From an uncultured Planctomycetota bacterium (GTDB taxonomy: Bacteria; Planctomycetota; Phycisphaerae; UBA1845; Fen-1342): a stretch of DNA of 38,800 nucleotides. Position 1 is the first letter of the stretch. Each line of letters opens with the position of its first letter. The stretch covers positions 1 through 38,800 of the forward strand of contig CAADGM010000096.1 in assembly GCA_900696535.1 (NCBI GenBank). Direction: 5' to 3'. The position numbers were made by a program, and so were the translations under genes. The notes under the pieces were generated by a model. The model saw only the letters and a list, made by a program, of their open reading frames with translations. It had not been told where the DNA came from and ran no database searches. This document shows, piece after piece, positions 8,832-17,602 of this stretch.

Positions 8832-9247
8832 CCCACACGGCCCGGTTCCAGGTCGCGACGCGCGGGAACACGCACGTGGTCGACGTAACCGAGGATGTAG
8901 CGCGCCGCGCTGGATCCTGCCCCGTGCGGAACGGAATCTGCTGCGTCTTCGTGGTCGGCTCCACCGCCGCCATCACCACGACCGAAGCCGAGCCTGGTCT
9001 CGTCGGGCACGATCTCAAGGCGTTCTTCGAGCGTGTCGCGCCGGAGGACGCCGAGTACGTGCACGAGGCGACCTGGGGCGACGACAACGGACACGCGCAC
9101 GTGCGCGCCTCGGCGGTGGGCCCGTCGCTGGTCGTGCCGATCGTCGACGGCCGCTTGACGCTCGGCACCTGGCAACAGATCGTGCTCATCGACTTCGACA
9201 CCCGAGCCCGCACGAGAGAGATCATCGTGCAGGTCGTCGGCGAGTAG
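8828..9247 (+). CDS. YjbQ-family (UPF0047) protein
   Basis: The 139-residue product matches the small YjbQ/UPF0047 family in length and motifs. It has a segment of Thr residues after the hydrophobic CCVFVVGSTAAITTTE strand, an acidic/His segment (EYVHEATWGDDNGHAHVRAS) and the end LTLGTWQQIVLIDFD with a closing EIIVQV strand. Some members have weak thiamine-phosphate synthase activity, but the physiological role is not settled. The His residues in DDNGHAHVRAS are the likely metal-binding or active-site positions. Its ATG lies inside the stop codon region of the lipoprotein gene (four-base overlap), so the two are almost certainly co-transcribed; a functional link is inference. Confidence 0.9.
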   Translation: MTHTARFQVATRGNTHVVDVTEDVARRAGSCPVRNGICCVFVVGSTAAITTTEAEPGLVGHDLKAFFERVAPEDAEYVHEATWGDDNGHAHVRASAVGPSLVVPIVDGRLTLGTWQQIVLIDFDTRARTREIIVQVVGE

Positions 9248-9275
9248 AACGCCACTGGTCGGAGGAAGCCACTTC

Positions 9276-10451
9276 ATGTCATTCGCAGCGGCACAAGAGT
9301 ACATGCAGTCTGACGGCATCGACGCGTGGCTGTGCTACGACTTCCGCGGCAGCAACGCCGCCTTCGCGCAGCTCCTGCCCGGGAAACGTTCGACCACGCG
9401 GCGTGCGGCGCTGCTCATCCCCGCCGTGGGCGAGGCACTGCTGTGCCACCACGGTCTGGACGGACCGTCGTTCGCGGACGTGTCGCTTCCGCGGGCGACG
9501 TACCTGGGCTGGCGCGACTGGCGGACCTGGCTGGAGGGCGCGCTGTCGGGCAAAGCGCGCGTGGCGATGGAGTATTCGCCGGGCTGCGCGCTGCCCGTGG
9601 TTTCGATGGTCGACGCGGGCACGGTGGCGCTCGTGCGGTCACTGGGCGTAGAGGTAGTCTCTTCGGCCAACCTGGTGCAGGCGTGCGTGGCCCGGTGGAG
9701 CCCGCGGGCCCTCGAGCAGCACATCCTCGCCTCGAAGCGCGTCGCCGAGATCAAGGACCGCGCGTTCGCGATGATTCGCGACCGCCTCGGCGCCGGCAAG
9801 ACCGTCTTCGAGCACACCGTCGCCGCCCAGATCCGGGCCGACTTCCAGGCCGCCGGTCTCGAATGGCCGGACGGCCCGATCGTGGCCGTCAACGCGCACA
9901 GCGGCGACCCACACTACGAGCCTGCGGCGGAGCACCCGACGCCCATCCAGCGCGGCGACTGGGTCATGATCGACCTGTGGGCACGCGTGCCCGGCGACGA
10001 GAACGTCCACGCCGACATCACCTGGATGGGCTTCGTCGGTCGGCAGGTACCGCCGCGGAATCGCGCCGTCTACGAGGTCGTCAAGGCAGCCCGGGACGCC
10101 GCCCTGGAGCGGGCCCGCGCGGGCTGGCGCCGCAAGGAGCGCGTCGAGGGCTGGCAACTTGATGAAGCCGCCCGCCAGGTCATCATCGATGCCGGCTTCG
10201 GCGAAGCCATCAAGCACCGCACCGGGCACAGCCTCAGCCCCGGGCCACGGGTCCACGGCATCGGGATGAACCTCGACAACCTCGAGACGCACGACACGCG
10301 CGAGATGCTGCCCGGCATCGGCTTCACCATCGAGCCCGGCGTGTACCTGCCCGAGTTCGGGGTGCGGCTTGAAATCGACGTGTACGTGGACCCCTCCGAG
10401 GGCCCGCGCGTGACGAGCTGCATCCAGGACGAGATCGTGCTGGTTGATTGA
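9276..10451 (+). CDS. M24-family metallopeptidase (Xaa-Pro aminopeptidase type)
   Basis: The 391-residue product has the two-domain layout of prolidase/aminopeptidase P relatives: an N-terminal creatinase-like domain (about 1-150) and a C-terminal pita-bread fold. All five expected metal ligands are visible: Asp233 (VMIDLW), Asp247 (HADITW), His318 (RTGHSLS), Glu353 (FTIEPGVY) and Glu366 (LEIDVYV). It should remove an N-terminal residue before proline, or cleave an X-Pro dipeptide, in the cytoplasm; no signal peptide is present. GGAGGAAG (9261-9268) precedes the ATG by seven bases. It follows the YjbQ gene by 28 bases in the same direction and may belong to the same transcript. It converges on the O-methyltransferase, with 12 bases between the stops. 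Confidence 0.93.
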   Translation: MSFAAAQEYMQSDGIDAWLCYDFRGSNAAFAQLLPGKRSTTRRAALLIPAVGEALLCHHGLDGPSFADVSLPRATYLGWRDWRTWLEGALSGKARVAMEYSPGCALPVVSMVDAGTVALVRSLGVEVVSSANLVQACVARWSPRALEQHILASKRVAEIKDRAFAMIRDRLGAGKTVFEHTVAAQIRADFQAAGLEWPDGPIVAVNAHSGDPHYEPAAEHPTPIQRGDWVMIDLWARVPGDENVHADITWMGFVGRQVPPRNRAVYEVVKAARDAALERARAGWRRKERVEGWQLDEAARQVIIDAGFGEAIKHRTGHSLSPGPRVHGIGMNLDNLETHDTREMLPGIGFTIEPGVYLPEFGVRLEIDVYVDPSEGPRVTSCIQDEIVLVD

Positions 10452-10463
10452 AGCGCCCGAGTC

Positions 10464-11126
10464 TCAGCGCTTCCGCGCCAGCAGCAGCCCGTCGCCGATT
10501 GGAACGAGGCTCGACGTGACCCGCTCGTCGGCCAGCACCTTGCGATTCAGGGCATCCAGCGCCTGCGCATGCGTATCGTCCGGCCGTGGGTCGATCAGCT
10601 CGCCGTCCCCCAGTGCGTTGTCAAACGCGACCAGGCCACCCCGCCGCAGCAGTTGCAGCGTCGCCTCGTAGTAGGCGTCGTAGCCTTCCTTGTCGGCGTC
10701 GATGAAGGCGAAATCGAACGTCCCCGCGCCGCCGCCGGCGAGTACCTCCGCAAGCGTCTTCTGGGCGGGCGCCAGCCGCAGCTCGATCTTCCCCTCGACA
10801 CCCGCCTCGCGCCAGAAGCCCCGCGCGATGTCGGTCCACTCGCGGCTCACGTCGCAGCACAGCAGGGTGCCATCCGCCGGCAACGCCGCGGCCACCCACA
10901 GCGCGCTGTAGCCCGTGAACGTGCCGACCTCCAGCGCCCGCCGCGCGCCGATCAGTTCGACCAGCAGCGCCATGAACTGCCCCTGCTCGGGCGAGATCTG
11001 CATGTTGGCGTTCTTCAGCCTGGCCGTCCTCGCGCGCAGCCGGCGCAGCACCGGGGACTCGCGCAGCGAGACACGGAGCAGGTAGTCGTAGATCTCGTCG
11101 GTCACCTGGATCGTGCGAAGGGACAT
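10464..11126 (-). CDS. SAM-dependent O-methyltransferase (caffeoyl-CoA OMT family)
   Basis: The 220-residue product is a class I SAM methyltransferase of the PF01596 type. Motif I is LEVGTFTGYSALWVA, motif II includes LLCCDVSREW, and the family's metal-binding stretch FIDADKEGYDAYYE is complete, followed by RRGGLVAFDNAL. Eukaryotic relatives methylate catechol hydroxyls; bacterial members are broad, and the acceptor is unknown. The ATG at 11126 is preceded on the minus strand by AAGGAGGA at good spacing, which argues against the upstream in-frame extension. A perfect GGCCG/CGGCC stem (11234-11248) lies in the 174-base gap after the aminotransferase stop, so it may have its own transcript. Confidence 0.92.
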   Translation of the reverse strand: MSLRTIQVTDEIYDYLLRVSLRESPVLRRLRARTARLKNANMQISPEQGQFMALLVELIGARRALEVGTFTGYSALWVAAALPADGTLLCCDVSREWTDIARGFWREAGVEGKIELRLAPAQKTLAEVLAGGGAGTFDFAFIDADKEGYDAYYEATLQLLRRGGLVAFDNALGDGELIDPRPDDTHAQALDALNRKVLADERVTSSLVPIGDGLLLARKR

Positions 11127-11300
11127 CCTCTCACTCCTCCTTCGGGGCCCCGCGAGCGGCCACGTGCGCCGCGCAGCACCCAACCGCGCCCGTCAGGAAG
11201 CAACTTCCCGTCCAGGACGCGCAGCTCCCGCACGGCCGCTCTTCGGCCCCAGAGGGCAATCAGTTCGGCGCCTCAGGTCTTGATGACTCGGCCCAAGGTC

Positions 11301-12464
11301 TCACGCAGCCTGGAAGAACGCCGCCACCGCCGCCACGACGGCGTCCTGCTGCGCGTCCGTCAACTCCGGGTACATCGGAAGCGCCAGCACCTCCGCCGCG
11401 GCCCGCTCGGCCTGCGGGAAGTCCCCGGCCTGGCCGCCGAGGTAGGCGAAGCACTTCTGCTGGTGCAGCGGGAGGGGGTAGTAGACCGCGCACCCGACCT
11501 TGCGGTCGCGCAGAAACGCGGCCAGCTCGTCGCGCCGCGGCGTGCGAATCACGTACTGGTGATACACGTGGCGGCCGTGCACCTCGCTCGGAAGCGTGAC
11601 GTGCGCCGGGGCAAGGCCCTGGCGCGTGAACAACTCGTTGTAACGAGCCGCCCGCTGCCGGCGCCCCTCGTTCCACGCATCCAGCCGACGAAGCTTGACG
11701 CTCAGCACCGCCGCCTGGAGCGCGTCGATGCGGAAGTTCCCGCCCACCAGGTCGTGGTAGTAGGTGTGCCCGCTGCCGTGAATGCGGAGCTTGCGCGCAA
11801 TCTCGATCAGTCGGTCGTCATGGGTGAGCAGCGCCCCGGCATCCCCCATGGCGCCGAGGTTCTTGGTCGGATAGAAACTCAGCGCCCCGAACACGCCCCG
11901 CGCGCCCGCGGCCCGACCGGCGGCGTCGCGCGCCCCGATCGCCTGGCAGGCGTCTTCTATGACGTGCAGCCCGCGCCGCTCCGCCAGCGCCAGCAGCGGA
12001 TCCATGTCGGCAAGCTGCCCGTACAGGTGCACCGGCACGATCGCCTTCGTTCGCGGCGTGACCAGGCGCTCGACCTGCCCTGTGTCCAGGTTGCACGTGC
12101 GCGGATCGATGTCGCAGAACACCGGCCGGGCACCCAGCCGCGCGACCGTGCCGGCTGTGCCGAAGAACGTGAACGCCGGGACGACCACCTCGTCGCCCGC
12201 CCCGATTTCCAGCGCCATCATCGCCACCAGCAGTGCATCCGTGCCGCTCGAAAGTCCCAGGGCGTGCTTGACGCCGCAGTAGCTCGCCAGCGCCTCCTCG
12301 AACGCCGACACCTTCGCACCGAGGATGTACATGCCGGAGCCCGCGATCTCGAGCAGCTCGCGCGTGATCTCGTCGCGAAGCTCGGTGAACTGGGCCGCCA
12401 GGTTCAGAGGGGGGACGGGCAGGACCGTGCCGGGCGACGCCGCGGCAGTCGACGCTGGGGTCAC
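11301..12464 (-). CDS. DegT/DnrJ/EryC1/StrS-family sugar aminotransferase
   Basis: The 387-residue PLP enzyme belongs to the family that aminates or dehydrates nucleotide-sugar keto groups for surface polysaccharide or glycan synthesis. Visible motifs are ALGLSSGTDALLVAM (cofactor phosphate region), VVVPAFTFFGTAGTV, HVIEDACQAIGA and the PLP lysine Lys201 in FYPTKNLGAMGDAGAL. The C-terminal HVYHQYVIRT and YYPLPLHQQKCF blocks are also typical. The GTG start at 12464 lies seven bases after AAGGAGT on the minus strand. It follows the glycosyltransferase gene by 91 bases in the same direction, supporting a shared role in glycan assembly; the exact sugar is unknown. Confidence 0.93.
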   Translation of the reverse strand: MTPASTAAASPGTVLPVPPLNLAAQFTELRDEITRELLEIAGSGMYILGAKVSAFEEALASYCGVKHALGLSSGTDALLVAMMALEIGAGDEVVVPAFTFFGTAGTVARLGARPVFCDIDPRTCNLDTGQVERLVTPRTKAIVPVHLYGQLADMDPLLALAERRGLHVIEDACQAIGARDAAGRAAGARGVFGALSFYPTKNLGAMGDAGALLTHDDRLIEIARKLRIHGSGHTYYHDLVGGNFRIDALQAAVLSVKLRRLDAWNEGRRQRAARYNELFTRQGLAPAHVTLPSEVHGRHVYHQYVIRTPRRDELAAFLRDRKVGCAVYYPLPLHQQKCFAYLGGQAGDFPQAERAAAEVLALPMYPELTDAQQDAVVAAVAAFFQAA

Positions 12465-12555
12465 GGATCACTCCTTCGCGGACGCTTCAAAATCATCGCG
12501 CCGCGTGTGGGCGGATTGTATCCGGCATCATGCACACGCGATATCGCGCGGGCCG

Positions 12556-13668
12556 CTACGCATCACTCTCGGCGTCGTACAGCGTGCGGTAGGCCGCCAG
12601 CCTCGCCGCGGGCTCGAATCGGCCCGCAAGCGCATCGCGTGCTGCGACTGCGCGGCGCGTCGCCTCCTCGGGGTGGTCAAGGACGCGCAGCAGCGCCGCA
12701 GCCACCGTCTTCGGCTGTCGATCCGCCACGAGCCAGGCCGCGTCCTCGCTTGGCAACACCGCGCGCAGCGTCGGCGTGTCCACCGCGATCAGCGGGACGC
12801 CCGTCCCCAATGCCGTGAGCGACGTCGAGAGCGAACCGTCTCCCTGCTCGAGGTAGACCGACACGTCGGCCGCGGCCAGGAGGTCGTGGATGCTGATCGC
12901 GGCCGGCGCCAGGCGGACCATGTGGTCGTGCCGCACGGCTCGCGCAAGCCGGCCGATCCGCTCGGCCTCGCGACTGCCCCCCGGCGCCACGATGCGCAGG
13001 CACCCGTGAACCTTCTCGACGAGCAGTCCGGCCCAGGCCGCGAAGTAGCCGCCAGTGGCGCGCGTGACTGGCGGCAGCACGACCGCGACACGATCACCGG
13101 CGCACAGTCGCAGCGCGGCCCGTACCGCGTCGGATGACGAGAACTCCGCGGGCGCCGGTAGCCTGGCCGGCGGGAGCATTGCGCATCGCTGCGGTGGAAC
13201 GCCGGCCGCCACCAGCGCGCGCAGCGTTGAAGCACTGTGGCACACGTACTGCGGCACGTCGGAGAGGCGACCAGACACCGGCCAGTGTACGAACCGTCGC
13301 GGATCAGCCCCGGGCGGCACGTCAATGACAACGCTCGTGTGCGGGTCGACGCTCGCCACGGCCCAGGCCGCGGCCGTCGGCGTCCAGGCGTGCAGCCGGA
13401 CGCGCCGCGCGCCGCGGAGCAGCGGGTGCCGAGCGATCGCGCCGCGCAGCGCGCGTTGGCGTAAGGCGGCGATCGGCGCGGGGGCGTGCAACGCACGGAT
13501 GGTGGCCCGCGATCGGACTGCCGGGTTTGGCGGGCCGCAGGTCAGCACTGCACGGGACTCGGGCGGGACGGAATCGAGCAGGGCAAGCAGCCAGTCCAAC
13601 TGGCCCGGATCCAGGTCGGGCGAGATGACGTGAGCGATCGCGCGGCTGTCAGCGGCTGGCGTCTTCAC
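12556..13668 (-). CDS. Glycosyltransferase, GT4-like
   Basis: The 370-residue product has a poorly conserved N-terminal half and a C-terminal Rossmann half resembling GT-B (family 4) glycosyltransferases: DRVAVVLPPVTRATGGYFAAW, LRIVAPGGSREAERI, HDLLAAADVSVYL, then GSLSTSLTALGTGVPLIAVD. The last segment corresponds to the nucleotide-sugar-binding region, although the usual E-x7-E motif is not clear. No transmembrane helix or signal peptide is present, so it is cytosolic. The start is placed at GTG 13668, 20 bases after the nusA stop, but there is no good ribosome-binding site and the true start could differ. It probably shares the nusA transcript and sits just before the sugar aminotransferase. 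Confidence 0.75.
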   Translation of the reverse strand: MKTPAADSRAIAHVISPDLDPGQLDWLLALLDSVPPESRAVLTCGPPNPAVRSRATIRALHAPAPIAALRQRALRGAIARHPLLRGARRVRLHAWTPTAAAWAVASVDPHTSVVIDVPPGADPRRFVHWPVSGRLSDVPQYVCHSASTLRALVAAGVPPQRCAMLPPARLPAPAEFSSSDAVRAALRLCAGDRVAVVLPPVTRATGGYFAAWAGLLVEKVHGCLRIVAPGGSREAERIGRLARAVRHDHMVRLAPAAISIHDLLAAADVSVYLEQGDGSLSTSLTALGTGVPLIAVDTPTLRAVLPSEDAAWLVADRQPKTVAAALLRVLDHPEEATRRAVAARDALAGRFEPAARLAAYRTLYDAESDA

Positions 13669-13688
13669 GCATGCAGGCTGCTGGGCTG

Positions 13689-15188
13689 TCAGGTGTTGCT
13701 GGACTCGTCCGCGGTGCCGGGCTCGGCAGCCGGCGGCTCGGCGACCACGATCTCGGGCGTTGGGTCGGCGCCGCCATAAGCCTCGACCGCGGAGACTGGT
13801 TGCTCGGGCGAGTTCGCAGGATCGGCGAACGCATCGGCGGGCATGTCTGGTGCCGAGCCGTCACGCGGCACTGCCGCGGAGTCGGCCTCCGCCTCGGGCC
13901 CCGCGCCAGCGGCCGATTCGCCGGCCGCCTGCCCGTCGTCCTCGGCAACGAACGCCGACGGCTCGCCGGCGCTCAGGTCGATGCCCGCCGCGCGGGCCGC
14001 GGCCTCCGCGGCGGCCTTGGCCTTGAGCTCGGCCTCGCGCTCTTCTTCGAGCCGGATCGACTCCTCGCCGCAGGCCTCGACGATGCGGGCCGCCAGTTCG
14101 TGATCGACCTCGAGCTCGTTGACCAGCGGGTCGGCGCCAATCTCGTCGATGTCGTTGACCGAAATCATGCCGAACGCAACAACCTTGTCGACCAGCACGT
14201 CGTCGACGCCGGCCACCGACTTGAGACACGCTTCGAGCACTTCGAGGTGCTTGTTGTACTCGGCCGGCGTGAGGATATCGATGTCCCAGCCGGTCAGGCG
14301 CGAGGCGAGCCGCACGTTCTGCCCGCGCTTGCCAATCGCCAGCGAGAGCTGCTCCTCGGCGACGACCACGGTGGCCTTGCCGAGCTCGAAGTTCAGCGCA
14401 ATCTCCTGGACCTCGGCCGGCTTGAGCGCGTTCTGAATGAGGATCTGGCTCGACTCGTTCCAGCGGACGATGTCGATCTTCTCGCCGCCCAGCTCCTCGA
14501 CGATGTTCTTGATGCGGCTGCCGCGCACGCCCACGCACGCGCCGACCGCGTCAACTTTGGAATCGATGCTGCTGACGGCCACCTTCGTGCGGTAGCCGGC
14601 CTCGCGCGCCAGGGCCTTGATCTCGATCACGTGCTCGGCGACCTCGGGCACCTCCAACTCAAAGAGCCGAACGATGAACTCGGGATGCGACCGGCTGAGG
14701 ATGATCTTCACCTGGTTCGGCTGGTCCCGGACCTCCAGGATCAGCGCCCGCAGCCGGTTCCCCGGCTGGTGCGTCTCGCCGGGTATCTGCTCACTGCGGG
14801 GCAGGAAGCCCTCCGTGCGGCCGACGTTCACCAGGAGGTTGCCGCCCTCCGCCCGGATGACGGTTCCCGTCACGATCGTGCCGCGGCGATTGGAGTAGTC
14901 CTCGAAGATGCTGGTCCGCTCGCGGTCCCGCGTCTTCTGGATGATCATCTGCTTGGCGGCCTGGGCGGCGATGCGCCCCAGGACGCGGACATCCACCGGG
15001 GCCCCATTCACAACCGCCCGAATCTCGCCCGTGAGCACGTCCAGCTTGACCTGCACGTCCTCGGTGTCGTCGTAGTTCTTCTTGAGCGCTCCGATCATGG
15101 CCTGCTCGATGTCGCCAATCAGCACGTCACGCTCGATGTTCTTATCGCGCGCGATGCTGTCGATGATCCGCATCATTTCCTGGTTCAT
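13689..15188 (-). CDS. nusA: Transcription termination/antitermination factor NusA
   Basis: The 499-residue product is NusA: an N-terminal RNA-polymerase-binding domain (about 1-125, starting MNQEMMRIIDSIARDKNIE), an S1 domain (~130-200, with RGTIVTGTVI and GRTEGFLPRSEQ), KH1 (from about 215, ILSRSHPEFIVRLFELEV), KH2 (with LAIGKRGQNVRLASRL) and a helical CTD-like segment (~345-410). An Ala/Glu-rich coil and a ~110-residue acidic, Pro/Ala-rich tail follow. NusA modulates pausing, termination and antitermination. The start at 15188 is the conserved N-terminus; the frame is open upstream but reads as Arg/Ala-rich noise. Unusually, neither rimP before it nor infB after it is present; a glycosyltransferase follows instead. 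Confidence 0.95.
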   Translation of the reverse strand: MNQEMMRIIDSIARDKNIERDVLIGDIEQAMIGALKKNYDDTEDVQVKLDVLTGEIRAVVNGAPVDVRVLGRIAAQAAKQMIIQKTRDRERTSIFEDYSNRRGTIVTGTVIRAEGGNLLVNVGRTEGFLPRSEQIPGETHQPGNRLRALILEVRDQPNQVKIILSRSHPEFIVRLFELEVPEVAEHVIEIKALAREAGYRTKVAVSSIDSKVDAVGACVGVRGSRIKNIVEELGGEKIDIVRWNESSQILIQNALKPAEVQEIALNFELGKATVVVAEEQLSLAIGKRGQNVRLASRLTGWDIDILTPAEYNKHLEVLEACLKSVAGVDDVLVDKVVAFGMISVNDIDEIGADPLVNELEVDHELAARIVEACGEESIRLEEEREAELKAKAAAEAAARAAGIDLSAGEPSAFVAEDDGQAAGESAAGAGPEAEADSAAVPRDGSAPDMPADAFADPANSPEQPVSAVEAYGGADPTPEIVVAEPPAAEPGTADESSNT

Positions 15189-15482
15189 GTCGCTCGCATC
15201 CTCCAGGTGCTGCGGGGACGGGTCTCGGGACCATGCCGCAAAGTAGCCGACGGCAAACAAAAACGGCCTGCGTCGACTCCGGGCCGGTCCGCGTTGCGGG
15301 CCGAATCCAGGGGTCGCGCCAGCCGCCATGCAGTCGGCCGCACTGGGGCGGGGCCGCCCAGCGGCCGCCGCCAACCGGGCAATCTACCCGCCCGGCGCCT
15401 GCTTTTCCAGCCACGCCGGCGCCGGACGCCAATTCGGATCAGAATTGCACCTGAATTGCTGGCCCGGGCCGGGCCCCCCCGG

Positions 15483-15488
15483 TATACT
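15483..15488 (+). promoter_or_regulatory. Candidate -10 element upstream of the first Kelch lipoprotein
   Basis: A TATACT hexamer stands out in the 416-base divergent spacer between nusA and the Kelch gene (15189-15604). The best -35-like hexamer (TTGCTG, 15456-15461) is 21 bases away, too far for a standard sigma-70 promoter, so only the -10 is convincing. The rest of the spacer shows no gene. AGGAG at 15593-15597 is the ribosome-binding site of the next gene. Confidence 0.3.
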
Positions 15489-15604
15489 GCCCGGTGAGAG
15501 AGGTGTTCGGGCCCGCACCGAGCCGGGTGCCCTGCGGCGTTGTCGCAGTCGCCACCCGCAACGCTCGTCGCGAGCCCCGGTTACAACCCATTCAGGAGCC
15601 CCGT

Positions 15605-17494
15605 ATGCTCAGCGGGCGATCAGGGATTACTCTGCGTTTGGGCTTGGTTTCCGCGGTTCTGCTCGGGGCGGGGGCGTGCACGCTCGAGCAGGCATTCCAA
15701 CTCGGGCAGCTCCTGGGCGGCACCGACAACCAGGCCGGCCAGCCCGCCCCAGGCGTCCCGGGAGCGCCCGGCCGCTCGTGCTGGGACCTGAACGGGAACG
15801 GCGTGGCCGACCCCGATGAAGACGTCAACGGCGACGGCCAGTTCAACGCCCTCGACTGCAAGGGTACAGACGGGGCCGACGGACTGGCCGGCTCGGCCGG
15901 GCAGCGCGGGGCGCCGTGCTGGGATCTCAACGGCGACCGCATCGCCCAGCCGGAAGAGGACGTCAATGGCGACGGCAGCTTCGACGCCAACGACTGCCGA
16001 GGCACCACCGGGCCCCCGGGCGCGTCGGGCAGCACCGGCGCGGTCGGACCGGCGGGACCGCAGGGAGCCCGTGGCCCCGCCGGCCCGGCGGGAGTCGCCG
16101 GCGCGACCGGCGAGCGCGGGTTCGCCTGCTGGGACCAGAATCAGAACGGGTTGGGCGAACTCGATACCGAGGACATCAACGGCGACAACGCGCTCGACGC
16201 GCTCGACTGTTTCGGCCCGCGTGGGCTGCCCGGCTTAGCAGGCCGGCCCGGCATCGCCTGCTGGGACCTGAACGGCGACGGGCTGGGGCAGCTCGACCCC
16301 GAGGACATCAACGGCGACGGCCACCTAGACGCGCTGGATTGCCGAGGCGCAATCGGCCCCGTCGGCGCAGCCGGCCCCCAGGGCCAAGCCGGGCCGCAGG
16401 GTGCCGTCGGGCCGCCTGGCGTGGTCGGCCTCCCGGGCGACGACGCGGACCTCGAATTCATCTCCACGTTCAGTCCCGCCCCGCCTCCCGGGTACAGCTA
16501 CACCGGCCTCTCGTACGGCATGGGGGATGGCTGGCGCCAGCCGCCGAACATGCCGGTAAATGCACGCTGGTACCCGTCCGCCGTTGGCTACAACGGGAAG
16601 ATTTACGTATTCGGCGGCTGGACTTGCATTGACGCGGACGGGGGCACTGAGTGCTTCGACACGGATGATACGTTCATCCTGGACGTCGCGACTGGTACGT
16701 GGACCGAAGGCGCCCCAATGCCAGTGCGGCGCGAAGCCGCGGTGGCCGTCGAGCTGAACGGGCTGATCTACGTCATCGGCGGCGCGGAGTACCCGACCGG
16801 GCAACCGAACATCTACTTCACTCGCGTCGACGTCTACGACCCCGCGACCGATACGTGGTCGCAGGCCGCCAGCATGCTCCAGCCGCGCGAGGCGGCCGCG
16901 GGTGGCTTGCTGAACGGCCGCATCTACATGGCAGGCGGGTATTACTACGACCCGGACACGAACACCGCCGTCTACTTGAACACGGCCGAGGTCTACGACC
17001 CCGCCAGCGACACCTGGACGCCGATCGCGGACCTCCCGGTTGGCGGCGGCTACGCGCCATCCGGGGCAGTGGTGGATGGCAAGTTCTACGTTCTCGGCGG
17101 CTACACGTACGACTCCAACGTGTTTCAGGAGACCATCCACGCCGAGGTGCACGCTTACGACCCCGCCAGCAACACGTGGGTCGCGCGTTCGCCTCTGCCG
17201 GTGGGTCGACTCGGCGCGGTTGCCGGCGCCGTCGGCGGGCGGCTGTACGTAGCGGGCGGGGAGCCTGGGACGGATGAGAACTTGAAGGACACGCTTGAGT
17301 ACGATCCCTTCACCGACGCCTGGACCAATCGCATCCCGCCGCCCGCCGCCCGCGCGTACGCCGCGGGCGCGGTCCTCGGACGCGAGGTGTTCGCGTTTGG
17401 CGGCGATCTGTCCACGACGAGCGGCGACAAATTCACGAACACGTGCGCGAGCTATCGCGTGCCGACGTACCTGTATCTGCACCAGAAGAACTGA
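15605..17494 (+). CDS. Lipoprotein with Cys-bracketed Asp/Asn-Gly loops, collagen-like tracts and a Kelch propeller (copy 1)
   Basis: The 629-residue product has a signal peptide ending in GAGAC (Cys25), a plausible but imperfect lipobox. Four units of 27-28 residues follow, at 59-85, 105-131, 175-202 and 219-246. Each starts CWD, carries DLNG(D/N)G and a second D-(V/I)-NGD, and ends DC, so each could form a disulfide-closed calcium-binding loop pair similar to dockerin or EF-hand loops. Between them are Gly-X-Y collagen-like tracts (for example [16 protein letters not shown]). From about residue 300, six Kelch-type strands are visible (KIYVFGG at 332-338, [35 protein letters not shown]), consistent with a six-bladed beta-propeller. 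The chosen ATG has AGGAG seven bases upstream. The role is unknown; surface binding or adhesion is inference. A paralogue follows directly. Confidence 0.88.
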   Translation: MLSGRSGITLRLGLVSAVLLGAGACTLEQAFQLGQLLGGTDNQAGQPAPGVPGAPGRSCWDLNGNGVADPDEDVNGDGQFNALDCKGTDGADGLAGSAGQRGAPCWDLNGDRIAQPEEDVNGDGSFDANDCRGTTGPPGASGSTGAVGPAGPQGARGPAGPAGVAGATGERGFACWDQNQNGLGELDTEDINGDNALDALDCFGPRGLPGLAGRPGIACWDLNGDGLGQLDPEDINGDGHLDALDCRGAIGPVGAAGPQGQAGPQGAVGPPGVVGLPGDDADLEFISTFSPAPPPGYSYTGLSYGMGDGWRQPPNMPVNARWYPSAVGYNGKIYVFGGWTCIDADGGTECFDTDDTFILDVATGTWTEGAPMPVRREAAVAVELNGLIYVIGGAEYPTGQPNIYFTRVDVYDPATDTWSQAASMLQPREAAAGGLLNGRIYMAGGYYYDPDTNTAVYLNTAEVYDPASDTWTPIADLPVGGGYAPSGAVVDGKFYVLGGYTYDSNVFQETIHAEVHAYDPASNTWVARSPLPVGRLGAVAGAVGGRLYVAGGEPGTDENLKDTLEYDPFTDAWTNRIPPPAARAYAAGAVLGREVFAFGGDLSTTSGDKFTNTCASYRVPTYLYLHQKN

Positions 17495-17495
17495 C

Positions 17496-17537
17496 GGCGC
17501 TGAGCGCCTTTGGAAAGCGGCGCCGCGGCTGCGGCGC
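17496..17537 (+). terminator. Hairpins just after the first Kelch gene
   Basis: Two bases after the stop there is a GGCGC-TGA-GCGCC hairpin (17496-17508) followed by TTT. It is followed by a perfect seven-base stem GCGCCGC/GCGGCGC with loop GGCT (17520-17537). The T-run is short, so termination may be partial, leaving read-through into the second Kelch gene. Confidence 0.45.
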
Positions 17538-17572
17538 ACCGGCCACGATCGGACGAAGCGCCTTGTGACTGA

Positions 17573-17593
17573 CCGCGCGGCCGCGCGGAGGAG
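17573..17593 (+). promoter_or_regulatory. Palindrome overlapping the ribosome-binding site of the second Kelch gene
   Basis: CCGCGCGGCCGCGCGG (17573-17588) is a perfect 16-base palindrome. Its last two bases are the first two of the ribosome-binding site GGAGGAG (17587-17593), nine bases before the ATG at 17603. In RNA it could fold as a six-base stem with a GGCC loop next to, or partly covering, the ribosome-binding site. A regulatory role is inference. Confidence 0.4.
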
Positions 17594-17602
17594 CAATTGA
17601 CC

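Noticed and set aside
10569..12818. A 749-codon plus-strand open frame opposite the O-methyltransferase and aminotransferase
   Set aside because: The minus-strand genes have intact SAM and PLP motifs; this frame is a G+C-driven shadow.
15189..15374. An N-terminal extension of nusA in the same frame
   Set aside because: The family N-terminus begins at 15188, and the extension is Arg/Ala/Gly-rich and not conserved-looking.
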